A DNA stretch of 23,643 bases from Lachnospiraceae bacterium (GTDB taxonomy: Bacteria; Bacillota_A; Clostridia; Lachnospirales; Lachnospiraceae): contig QXWX01000103.1 in assembly GCA_009911175.1 (NCBI GenBank), positions 1 through 23,643 on the forward strand, written 5' to 3'. How positions within the stretch are numbered: the stretch's first letter is position 1; each line of letters begins with the position of its first letter. Shown piece after piece: positions 5,600 to 10,502 of this stretch. The position numbers and the translations under genes are program-made. The notes under the pieces were generated by a model. That model was not told the origin of the DNA and searched no databases. It saw only the letters and a list, made by a program, of their open reading frames with translations.

Positions 5600-5659
5600 T
5601 TGTAAAAGATTCCCATCCCCTTTATACTTTTGGTACAGACTGTTGCAGCAGCCGAGTAT
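5600..5659. promoter_or_regulatory. Hub H4: promoter plus 5' stem-loop
   Basis: TTGTAA (5600-5605), 17 bp, TATACT (5623-5628), 4 bases, stem-loop 5633-5659. The left arm is GACTG, giving one A-C mismatch against CAGCC, and the closing GTAC is GTAT, a G-U pair. This is the weakest stem of the six. AAAGGAG follows. Confidence 0.8.
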
Positions 5660-5682
5660 ATAGGAAAGGAGAAAATGTTTAT

Positions 5683-5874
5683 ATGCATATGCTAAATAAA
5701 AGATGCATATCTGATACTTGTCCCAAAACAGGTAATCGTATTTCTCTTTTAACTGATTACCCAGATCCCAAAAGGTCTTTAAATGACAAAATTTCTAAAT
5801 CAGACCTTGAATGTGGTGTATACTGCAATTATGAGCCATGTCCCATAGTAGAAGAGCATAATTCCCTCTACTAA
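5683..5874 (+). CDS. Array gene 5 rightward, 63-aa Cys-rich protein
   Basis: ATG at 5683, 12 bases after AAAGGAG, with a second ATG at 5689. The protein begins MHMLNKRCISDTCPKTGNRI and ends VYCNYEPCPIVEEHNSLY. Cysteines at 8, 13, 44, 48 and 53 with spacings C-x4-C and C-x3-C-x4-C make a small metal-binding fold plausible. It stops 17 bp before the end of the leftward partner, so this pair converges without overlap. Confidence 0.65.
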   Translation: MHMLNKRCISDTCPKTGNRISLLTDYPDPKRSLNDKISKSDLECGVYCNYEPCPIVEEHNSLY

Positions 5875-5891
5875 CGCTCTTGTTGCGTAGG

Positions 5892-6149
5892 CTACCCTTC
5901 TCCAACAGCCTGCGCAGCTTCCTTTTGTTTTGCCATAGCCCGATCATCATCTAATATTTCTGCAAGTTCTGTGAAAAATTTTTCAACTGCTCCCTCTACT
6001 CTTTCACTTGTCTCTTTGCAATAATAACTATACCTGTAGTCAAAAAAATCATCTGGACTGTTGGTTTTAAGGCCTGTATGAGACATATCTTTTATTACAC
6101 GATGTGGCTCATTTTTCCTTCTTTGACTCAAATTCTCTACTTTTTCCAT
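5892..6149 (-). CDS. Array gene 5 leftward, 85-aa helical protein
   Basis: ATG at 6149 after GAGGTGAGAGAAG. It begins MEKVENLSQRRKNEPHRVIK, has a DDFFDYRYSYYCKETSERVE segment, then AVEKFFTELAEILDDDRAMA and an Ala/Gln-rich end. The start region is the twin of the gene at 4020-4334, but the rest differs, so a common leader has been joined to different bodies. The function is unknown. Confidence 0.65.
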   Translation of the reverse strand: MEKVENLSQRRKNEPHRVIKDMSHTGLKTNSPDDFFDYRYSYYCKETSERVEGAVEKFFTELAEILDDDRAMAKQKEAAQAVGEG

Positions 6150-6185
6150 CTTCTCTCACCTCTCTTTCTTTTCACATCTTAGTTC

Positions 6186-6245
6186 TTGTAAAAGTTTTCC
6201 ATCCCCTTTATACTTTTGGTACAGGCTGTTGCAGCAGCCGAGTAC
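6186..6245. promoter_or_regulatory. Hub H5: promoter plus 5' stem-loop
   Basis: TTGTAA (6186-6191), 17 bp, TATACT (6209-6214), 4 bases, stem-loop 6219-6245 with arms GGCTG/CAGCC, loop TTGCAG and the GA bulge. AAAGGAG follows at 6251. About 45 bp on the leftward side are almost the same as in H3. Confidence 0.85.
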
Positions 6246-6271
6246 ATATGAAAGGAGTCCGAAAAAAGTTT

Positions 6272-6466
6272 ATGATGTATCGTATAAATCTTTCTCATTT
6301 TTCTATATCTGAATGTGAAAAAATCCGAAAAGATTTACAGCCTTATATATGGGAAATTTATGATGTTTCCTACAGGCCGTCAGTTATTGACATTCATTGG
6401 AATTCAGAAAAATCTATTAAAGATCTCTTTCCTGATTTGCTTCCATACCTGACGATTGTTCAATAA
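6272..6466 (+). CDS. Array gene 6 rightward, 64 aa, has a paralogue remnant next door
   Basis: Start taken at ATG 6272, after AAAGGAG. An in-frame ATG at 6248 lies ahead of the ribosome site and is unlikely. The product starts MMYRINLSHFSISECEKIRK and ends HWNSEKSIKDLFPDLLPYLT. The C-terminal 21 residues match the truncated gene at 6789-6905 (WN, I, FP, L, P, LT conserved), which shows the two are paralogues. It overlaps the leftward partner by 50 bp. Function is unknown. Confidence 0.65.
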   Translation: MMYRINLSHFSISECEKIRKDLQPYIWEIYDVSYRPSVIDIHWNSEKSIKDLFPDLLPYLTIVQ

Positions 6467-6770
6467 CCGTTTGGATTTTGGTGAAATATGCGTTTGGATT
6501 ATATTCAACTATAACAACGCATTTTTCACCTATCCGAATCTGCTTCGTAATCTGTTGCATTGATAACAGAATTTCTTCAAATCCTTCTGTTCTGATTTCA
6601 TAATTGAGCTTTTTCTTTCCTTGAACAAAATTTGAAATCTCCGTAAATAACTTATCAGGATCATATTTAAGTGTTACAACACATTTTTTCCCTTTCTGAA
6701 TTCTCTGTGTGATGTGCTGCATTGACAGAAGAATCCTCTCAAATATTTTTGTCATGATTTTATAGCTCAA
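6417..6770 (-). CDS. Array gene 6 leftward, 117 aa, tandem duplicated domain
   Basis: TTG at 6770 lies 7 bases after GGGGG. An in-frame ATG follows at codon 6. The protein is two copies of one 54-residue unit. Residues 2-50 (SYKIMTKIFERILLSMQHIT, then KKCVVTLKYDPDKLFTEI) match residues 56-104 (NYEIRTEGFEEILLSMQQIT, then EKCVVIVEYNPNAYFTKI). Each unit is helix, loop with GxKCVV, strand, Y-[DN]-P. It has no hub upstream and abuts a truncated rightward gene. No family is recognised. Confidence 0.7.
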   Translation of the reverse strand: MSYKIMTKIFERILLSMQHITQRIQKGKKCVVTLKYDPDKLFTEISNFVQGKKKLNYEIRTEGFEEILLSMQQITKQIRIGEKCVVIVEYNPNAYFTKIQTVIEQSSGMEANQERDL

Positions 6771-6788
6771 TTACTTTCCCCCTTATGA

Positions 6789-6905
6789 AATACCCCGTAT
6801 TATCAGAACACAGAGAATATTGATTTGCTTACTGTTGCATGGAATCGTAAGGAACCCATCGAGGAGGTTTTTCCCGAACTCGCTCCACATCTGACTTATC
6901 AATAA
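6789..6905 (+). pseudogene. 5'-truncated paralogue of the gene at 6272-6466
   Basis: A rightward frame from 6789 to TAA at 6903-6905 ends NIDLLTVAWNRKEPIEEVFP, then ELAPHLTYQ. This matches the C-terminus of the intact gene at 6272-6466 in about 9 of 21 residues, with most other changes conservative. A TGA precedes it directly and there is no hub, start or ribosome site. It is a remnant of a second copy whose front was lost. Confidence 0.6.
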
Positions 6906-6910
6906 AAGTT

Positions 6911-7130
6911 TCAATCGTTACGTTTAGAAGTGCCGGGTTCCCATTCAATGTCTTTCTTACTCATTAGAGGAGCATTCGCATCTCTCGTAAGTACTACTCT
7001 GGCTGGCAAGCAATAATCCGGAAGCTGACACCAGAAAAAATCTGTTCGCTGGCGTCATCTGTTTGTAAATTCCTACAAGCTCTCTAAGTTCTTTCTCGCT
7101 TACAGTTTTCCTTACGCTTAATTCCTGCAT
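6911..7130 (-). pseudogene. Leftward array gene broken by a homopolymer frameshift
   Basis: ATG at 7130 follows GAGGTGAAAAT. Frame 1 reads MQELSVRKTVSEKELRELVG, then IYKQMTPANRFF, and soon loses protein-like character, stopping at 6957. If one base of the six-T run (plus-strand A's at 7035-7040) is removed, the reading continues WCQLPDYCLPARVVLTRDAN, then APLMSKKDIEWEPGT, to TGA at 6911. That stop lies 5 bp from the converging remnant, as expected for a pair. The intact product would be about 72 residues. The change is either a real inactivation or a sequencing error. Confidence 0.6.
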
Positions 7131-7153
7131 ATTTTCACCTCGCTTTCTTTCTC

Positions 7154-7213
7154 TTGTAAAAATTCCCCATCCCCTTTATAATCTAAATACAGGGCACCTC
7201 CATGCCCGAGTAC
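7154..7213. promoter_or_regulatory. Hub H6: promoter plus 5' stem-loop with swapped arms
   Basis: TTGTAA (7154-7159), 17 bp, perfect TATAAT (7177-7182), 4 bases, stem-loop 7187-7213. The arms are GGGCA and TGCCC around loop CCTCCA, against GGCTG, TTGCAG and CAGCC elsewhere. Total length, TACA on the left and GAGTAC on the right are unchanged, so pairing is kept while sequence is not. AAAGGAG follows. Confidence 0.85.
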
Positions 7214-7232
7214 CAAAGAAAGGAGACTTCCC

Positions 7233-7469
7233 ATGAAGCAATATGAGGAAAAGTTACTGTCAATGATTAGACAGGCTTTTAAACAGGGAAATCATCATTA
7301 CAACTTTGACATTCCCACAAATGAAGATGAAGCAAAAAATCTTCTTACTGCATTAAAATCCCTTCAGGAAAAAGCCTATCTTGTAATCATCGCATCTCCG
7401 GAAGACGGATACGATTACATCGAAGTTGAATTACTTCCTTCGTGCTGCAGACCTCCATCTGAGAAATAG
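7233..7469 (+). CDS. Array gene 8 rightward, 78 aa, unknown
   Basis: ATG at 7233 after AAAGGAGACTTCCC. The protein starts MKQYEEKLLSMIRQAFKQGN and has NEDEAKNLLTALKSLQEKAY, then LVIIASPEDGYDYIEVELLP: two helices and a C-terminal strand pair. It overlaps the leftward gene at 7415-7741 by 55 bp, the longest overlap of the array. No family is recognised. Confidence 0.65.
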   Translation: MKQYEEKLLSMIRQAFKQGNHHYNFDIPTNEDEAKNLLTALKSLQEKAYLVIIASPEDGYDYIEVELLPSCCRPPSEK

Positions 7470-7741
7470 CAGTATGGTACATGTCTCCGTTTCATTTCTT
7501 GTGCCTGGGATTCACTTATTTTATGTACCTTAATCCTGATCCCAGGCCACTCTTTCATTCCTTTAACAATCTGGTCAAGATCTTCTCCTATTACATGGTA
7601 GTGAATTGTCCTTGTTTCCCCTTTTACAATTCCCGCGCCCTGCATTTCAAGTGTTTTTGAATACCTATCTAATATCTTTTTCAGTTCGTTTTCTCTTCCT
7701 TTGACCGGAACCAATGTCACTATTGTCTTATTTCTTTCCAT
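7415..7741 (-). CDS. Array gene 8 leftward, 108 aa, under the XRE operators
   Basis: ATG at 7741 has GGAGGTGAG upstream. The product starts MERNKTIVTLVPVKGREN, then has a helix ELKKILDRYSKTLE, strand TRTIHYHVIGEDLDQIV, and KVHKISESQAQEMKRRHVPY: a ferredoxin-like alternation of about 85 residues with a loose tail. It differs from the other array genes in having a promoter of its own (TTGACA, 17 bp, TATAGT) inside the XRE repressor's operator region, so it is likely turned on when that repressor is released. The function is unknown. Confidence 0.65.
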   Translation of the reverse strand: MERNKTIVTLVPVKGRENELKKILDRYSKTLEMQGAGIVKGETRTIHYHVIGEDLDQIVKGMKEWPGIRIKVHKISESQAQEMKRRHVPYCYFSDGGLQHEGSNSTSM

Positions 7742-7762
7742 TTCTTCTCACCTCCTTATCTG

Positions 7763-7865
7763 TTCGTTACACGTACACTATAATACGTTTTACGTTTATT
7801 GTCAACATCTTTTTGTTCGTTTTACGTATTTTTATATTTACATTTATCACTCTCTGTGCTATATT
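7763..7865. promoter_or_regulatory. Divergent promoters with three phased operators
   Basis: Three 13-bp near-palindromes of form T[TA]CGT-N3-ACGT[AT] occur: TTCGTTACACGTA (7763-7775), TACGTTTTACGTT (7784-7796) and TTCGTTTTACGTA (7816-7828). The steps are 21 and 32 bp, two and three helix turns. The leftward promoter is TTGACA (plus 7800-7805), 17 bp, TATAGT (plus 7777-7782), with operators in its spacer and near its start. The rightward promoter for the repressor is TTTACA (7837-7842), 17 bp, TATATT (7860-7865). The layout is like a phage immunity switch. Confidence 0.75.
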
Positions 7866-7887
7866 GATGTCTAAAGGGAGGTGAATC

Positions 7888-8283
7888 ATGGAAACTATAA
7901 ATGAACGATTTAAAAAATTAAGAAAAGAATGCCATAAAACACAAGACGAATTTGCCGAGATTTTTGGAATGACACGATCTGGAATATGTGATATAGAAAA
8001 AGGACGAAATAATGTCACTGAAAAACATCTGATCATGCTTTCCAATTGGCATGAACGAAAAGTGAATATAGAATGGCTCCGTACCGGTGAAGGCGGGCCA
8101 GATGCTATGTTCCTTCCTCCGGAAGAAAATGACCTTGTTGCCCAAGCCGCAGCTCTTTTAGGAGAAAAAGATCAGCTTTTTGAATCGTTAATAATTACAT
8201 ATAGCAAACTCACACCACAGAATAAAGACGTTCTACTCAATTTTTTTAAAGACTTCTCAGATACCTTAACAAAAAAAGAATAG
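7888..8283 (+). CDS. XRE-family phage-type repressor, 131 aa
   Basis: ATG at 7888 with GGGAGGTGAATC upstream. Residues 1-65 form a helix-turn-helix domain: ERFKKLRKECHKTQDEFAEI, with the recognition part FGMTRSGICDIEKGRNNVTE. A short segment, VNIEWLRTGEGGPDAMF, follows; this N-[IW]-E-WL-x-TGEG pattern is common in prophage repressors of Firmicutes. A helical C-terminal part (QLFESLIITYSKLTPQNKDV) probably dimerises. There is no peptidase domain, so control by self-cleavage is not expected. It faces the leftward gene at 7741 across three operators and likely represses that promoter and tunes its own. Confidence 0.85.
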   Translation: METINERFKKLRKECHKTQDEFAEIFGMTRSGICDIEKGRNNVTEKHLIMLSNWHERKVNIEWLRTGEGGPDAMFLPPEENDLVAQAAALLGEKDQLFESLIITYSKLTPQNKDVLLNFFKDFSDTLTKKE

Positions 8284-8303
8284 CCGAAGCTATTCCTTTT
8301 CTT
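8278..8303. terminator. Two-way terminator spanning both stop codons
   Basis: GAATAGC (8278-8284), CGAA, GCTATTC (8289-8295), then CTTTTCTTT rightward. On the other strand the loop reads TTCG and the stem is followed by seven T's. The stop TAG of the repressor (8281-8283) and the stop TAG of the converging small gene (8290-8292) both lie in the stem. Confidence 0.8.
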
Positions 8304-8415
8304 TACTTTTGTCTTTGTAATGTTTTGCAAATGTATAAACCGCGATCAGGTATTCTATGTCACGGCTTGTTGAAACAATTTCAATAATAAGTTTTTTGTA
8401 CTCTTCGCCACTCAT
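8290..8415 (-). CDS. 41-aa conserved-type small protein
   Basis: ATG at 8415 has GGAGG 8 bases upstream; the stop is within the shared terminator. The product reads MSGEEYKKLIIEIVSTSRDI, then EYLIAVYTFAKHYKDKSKEK. Small proteins of this pattern (EEYKK-x-I-x-E-[IL]-V, D-[IL]-x-[YF]-L, a YTFA segment) are frequent next to XRE repressors in Firmicutes phages and elements, recalled from memory and of unknown role. A promoter TTCAAA, 17 bp, TATAAA lies upstream on the minus strand. Confidence 0.7.
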   Translation of the reverse strand: MSGEEYKKLIIEIVSTSRDIEYLIAVYTFAKHYKDKSKEKE

Positions 8416-8436
8416 ATGTATTACCTCCACTTTGTA

Positions 8437-8506
8437 TTTATACTAAGTAAACAAGTGGATTTGAAAAAACTTATGCAAAAACTGGCAATCGTCCATTATA
8501 ATGGAC
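8437..8506 (-). promoter_or_regulatory. Leftward promoter and 16-bp perfect palindrome
   Basis: The -10 (plus TTTATA 8437-8442) and -35 (plus TTTGAA 8460-8465) are spaced 17 bp and serve the gene starting at 8415. A perfect palindrome, GTCCATTATAATGGAC, lies at 8491-8506, 25 bp further up and 2 bp past the stop of the second XRE gene. No T-run follows it, so it is more likely an operator than a terminator. Confidence 0.6.
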
Positions 8507-8508
8507 AC

Positions 8509-8706
8509 TTATTTGTAATCTGATTCATAAAGGCTTTCGATACTGATATTGAGACCTGCTGCCAGCTTTTCCATTGTACAGATCGTTGGATTTGAAAGTT
8601 CGGCCATAGTCTTTTGAATCGTTGACTTTGATACTCCTGTCAGGATGGATACCTGACGAATTGATAGCTTTCTTTTCAACATTATTTTGTAAAGTATGAT
8701 CTTCAT
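8509..8706 (-). CDS. Compact XRE-family regulator, 65 aa, probably leaderless
   Basis: The frame opens with ATG at 8706 and is essentially a bare helix-turn-helix: MLKRKLSIRQVSILTGVSKS, TIQKTMAELSNPTICTMEKL, AAGLNISIESLYESDYK. There is no ribosome site. The likely -10 (TACAAT, plus 8713-8718) ends 6 bases before the ATG, so transcription would start at or next to the start codon. With TAGACT 17 bp further up, the promoter is reasonable. It overlaps the first of two 32-bp repeats (8715-8746), which suggests self-regulation. Proteins this short act as Cro-like repressors. Confidence 0.75.
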   Translation of the reverse strand: MKIILYKIMLKRKLSIRQVSILTGVSKSTIQKTMAELSNPTICTMEKLAAGLNISIESLYESDYK

Positions 8707-8714
8707 GGAATAAT

Positions 8715-8746
8715 TGTAAGTCCTATTTTTCAGGAAGTCTATCTAA
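8715..8746. repeat. 32-bp repeat, copy 1 (in promoter of the small XRE gene)
   Basis: It begins TGTAAGTCCTATTTTTCA and ends TCTATCTAA. It matches 9209-9240 in 29 of 32 positions. It covers the promoter of the leftward XRE gene and lies 90 bp ahead of the rightward gene at 8836. A shared operator for the small XRE protein is the simplest reading. Confidence 0.6.
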
Positions 8747-8835
8747 AGAATACTACACAGAGTCATAATATGCGTAATACTTAAAACAATATTGTCACCA
8801 TACACACTTTATATTTTAAACGAGGAGGATATCAT

Positions 8836-9189
8836 ATGTTAGAACAAAGGGATTTAGAAATGTTAAAAGGTGTCATGGAATCTGTTGTCCATGAATCTGG
8901 AAACAAAATTATCGCTGAAATGGATACTCGTTTCCGGGAATCTGAAAACATGATTCTTGAAGAACTGGATAGGGTACAGATCAATCTGGAAAAGCGAATT
9001 GATAAGGTGCAAAAGAATTTAGATGAGCTAAATCAATATTATCGTATTACAAAACTGGAAAACGATAATACTGCAATCCTCCTAAAAATGATCCAGGATC
9101 AAGATAAAACAATCCAAGATCAGGCGAAATCAATCGAAGCACTCTCAAAGAGAGTTGGAGTTCTGGAAAATGGCAAAAAATCAGCATAA
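8836..9189 (+). CDS. Coiled-coil protein, 117 aa
   Basis: ATG at 8836 with CGAGGAGG 8 bases upstream. Almost the whole protein is heptad-patterned: MLEQRDLEMLKGVMESVVHE, then ENMILEELDRVQINLEKRID, KVQKNLDELNQYYRITKLEN, and a last coil with the repeat DQDKTIQDQAKSIEALSKRV. There is no membrane segment. Such small coiled-coil proteins are common in Clostridia elements and may be structural or scaffold parts; the role here is unknown. It is flanked on both sides by the 32-bp repeat. Confidence 0.75.
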   Translation: MLEQRDLEMLKGVMESVVHESGNKIIAEMDTRFRESENMILEELDRVQINLEKRIDKVQKNLDELNQYYRITKLENDNTAILLKMIQDQDKTIQDQAKSIEALSKRVGVLENGKKSA

Positions 9190-9208
9190 ATATTGGCTAC
9201 TTTAGAAA

Positions 9209-9240
9209 TGTAAGTCCTATTTTTCAAAAAATCTATCTAA
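9209..9240. repeat. 32-bp repeat, copy 2
   Basis: Same orientation as 8715-8746, with three G-to-A changes in the middle. It ends 26 bp before the ATG of the small acidic gene at 9267 and holds a possible -10 (TATCTA). It probably controls that gene. Confidence 0.6.
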
Positions 9241-9266
9241 GCCATACCTGATTGGAGGATTTCTAA

Positions 9267-9434
9267 ATGTTGAAAGATCGTGAAAATCTCTCGCCCAAAT
9301 CATGGGAGGATATCGAAGAAGTCACTCCCGATGAATGGGATTTGAAAATGCTTGATGATATAGACAAAGATCCTGATTGTCATGAATTTATCTCCCAGGA
9401 TGAGCTATTGAAAGAATTGGATTTCACCCTATAG
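9267..9434 (+). CDS. Small acidic protein, 55 aa (antitoxin-like composition)
   Basis: ATG at 9267 follows GGAGG at 8 bases. The product reads MLKDRENLSPKSWEDIEEVT, PDEWDLKMLDDIDKDPDCHE, FISQDELLKELDFTL. It is strongly acidic and ends in a helix of the kind seen in small antitoxins and anti-regulators. No toxin-like gene follows directly; the next gene is a membrane protein. I cannot name a family. It might also be a phage-type inhibitor. Confidence 0.6.
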   Translation: MLKDRENLSPKSWEDIEEVTPDEWDLKMLDDIDKDPDCHEFISQDELLKELDFTL

Positions 9435-9532
9435 TATTGTAAAAAAGTAAGTAGGTCTATAACCGCTCCGGCGATGATAGAAGTGTGGCGCTTCTTCCGA
9501 TCAGGCAATCGCAAAAGAAAAGGAGGAGCATT

Positions 9533-10483
9533 GTGAGTCCTAAATCAAATGGTAAAAGTAAAAAGGTACCTTCGAAAAAGAGTAAAAGCCGTACCTCTGC
9601 CCAAAGTGATCGCTCTGTCAAAAAGAAATGGTATCAAAAAACAGCATGGATCCTATTACTGTTATTATTCTTTTTTCCTCTTGGGCTCTTCTTAATGATA
9701 AGGTATACAAAATGGAATAAACTTGTGAAAACGGTTCTCGGTGTTTTTTCTGGCTTTTGGTTCATATCCCTGATATATGCCATGACTTTACCAACGCCGG
9801 AACAAATCTCTCTGTCCGCCGATACATCGCAGATGTATGATGTCAATACCGAGGTTGAGATCACTTTAAAAACTACCCCCGAAGACTGCATGATTCCGGA
9901 ATCTGCTTTTACGGTATCTGACGGTGAATTGAGTTTCAAGGATGACAAGATTACTTTTACCTCTTCTTCTGAAGGGAAATTTGATATATATGCAAAGTAT
10001 TCTGGTGTCACAAGTAATAAAATCTCCTTGAAATTCGAAGATGTAGAGAAAAAACAGGCGGAAGAAGCGGAACGGATTGCCGCGGAGCAGGCAGAGGCCG
10101 AGCGGATTGCTGCGGAGCAGGCGGAGGCCGAACGGGTTGCCGCGGAGCAGGCGGAAGCCGCTCGCCTTGCACAGGAACAGGCGGAAGCGGAACGGGCTGC
10201 CGCGGAGCAGGCAGAGGCCGCCCGGATCGCACAGGAGCAGGCACAAGCTGAAACTGCCGCTGCACAGCCGCAAAATCCCGGAAATAACTTCAATGCATAC
10301 GATAATCCAGAACAGCAGCAGACTACCAGCAGTTATGTGCTAAATACAAATACAATGAAATTTCATTATCCAACGTGCCGCGATGTAAAGAAAATCGCTC
10401 CGCATAATTATTCAACCTATGACGGAACCAGAGACGGCGCGATCGGACAAGGCTATTCTCCCTGCGGGCATTGTAAACCATAG
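9533..10483 (+). CDS. Membrane protein with Ala/Glu repeat and Cys-His C-terminal motif, 316 aa
   Basis: GTG at 9533 is chosen because AGGAGG precedes it by 6-7 bases; an open stretch to 9485 lacks support. Order: basic N-terminus (residues 1-33), two membrane helices (WILLLLLFFFPLGLFLMI and VLGVFSGFWFISLIYAMTL), an Ig-like beta domain (ISLSADTSQMYDVNTEVEIT to about 170), seven 10-residue repeats (175-244), a Gln/Asn linker, and a C-terminal motif with YVLNTNTMKFHYPTCRDVKK and GYSPCGHCKP. That last motif (H-x-x-x-C ... C-x-x-C) recurs at the ends of many Firmicutes surface or nuclease proteins and probably binds metal. An envelope role is likely; the partner is unknown. Confidence 0.75.
   Translation: MSPKSNGKSKKVPSKKSKSRTSAQSDRSVKKKWYQKTAWILLLLLFFFPLGLFLMIRYTKWNKLVKTVLGVFSGFWFISLIYAMTLPTPEQISLSADTSQMYDVNTEVEITLKTTPEDCMIPESAFTVSDGELSFKDDKITFTSSSEGKFDIYAKYSGVTSNKISLKFEDVEKKQAEEAERIAAEQAEAERIAAEQAEAERVAAEQAEAARLAQEQAEAERAAAEQAEAARIAQEQAQAETAAAQPQNPGNNFNAYDNPEQQQTTSSYVLNTNTMKFHYPTCRDVKKIAPHNYSTYDGTRDGAIGQGYSPCGHCKP
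10055..10264 (+). repeat. Seven-unit 30-bp coding tandem repeat
   Basis: Seven in-frame 30-bp units encode decapeptides such as QAEAERIAAE, QAEAERVAAE, QAEAARLAQE and QAEAERAAAE. The DNA is much richer in G and C than the flanks. The translated repeat is a rigid charged helix. Such repeats vary in number between strains by slippage. Confidence 0.9.
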
Positions 10484-10502
10484 AAAAGGACAGTGATAAA
10501 AA

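Noticed and set aside
3192..7213. CRISPR array
   Set aside because: The repeated units lie 500-1,200 bp apart and separate protein genes; there are no short spacers and no cas genes.
3192..7213. Integron cassette array with attC sites
   Set aside because: The repeats hold a promoter and a 5' hairpin, lack the GTTRRRY/RYYYAAC ends, and pairs face tail to tail; no tyrosine integron integrase is present.
9634..10293. Long leftward open reading opposite the membrane-protein gene
   Set aside because: It is the antisense of the Ala/Glu repeat, giving Cys/Ser/Ala-rich low-complexity sequence with no ribosome site.
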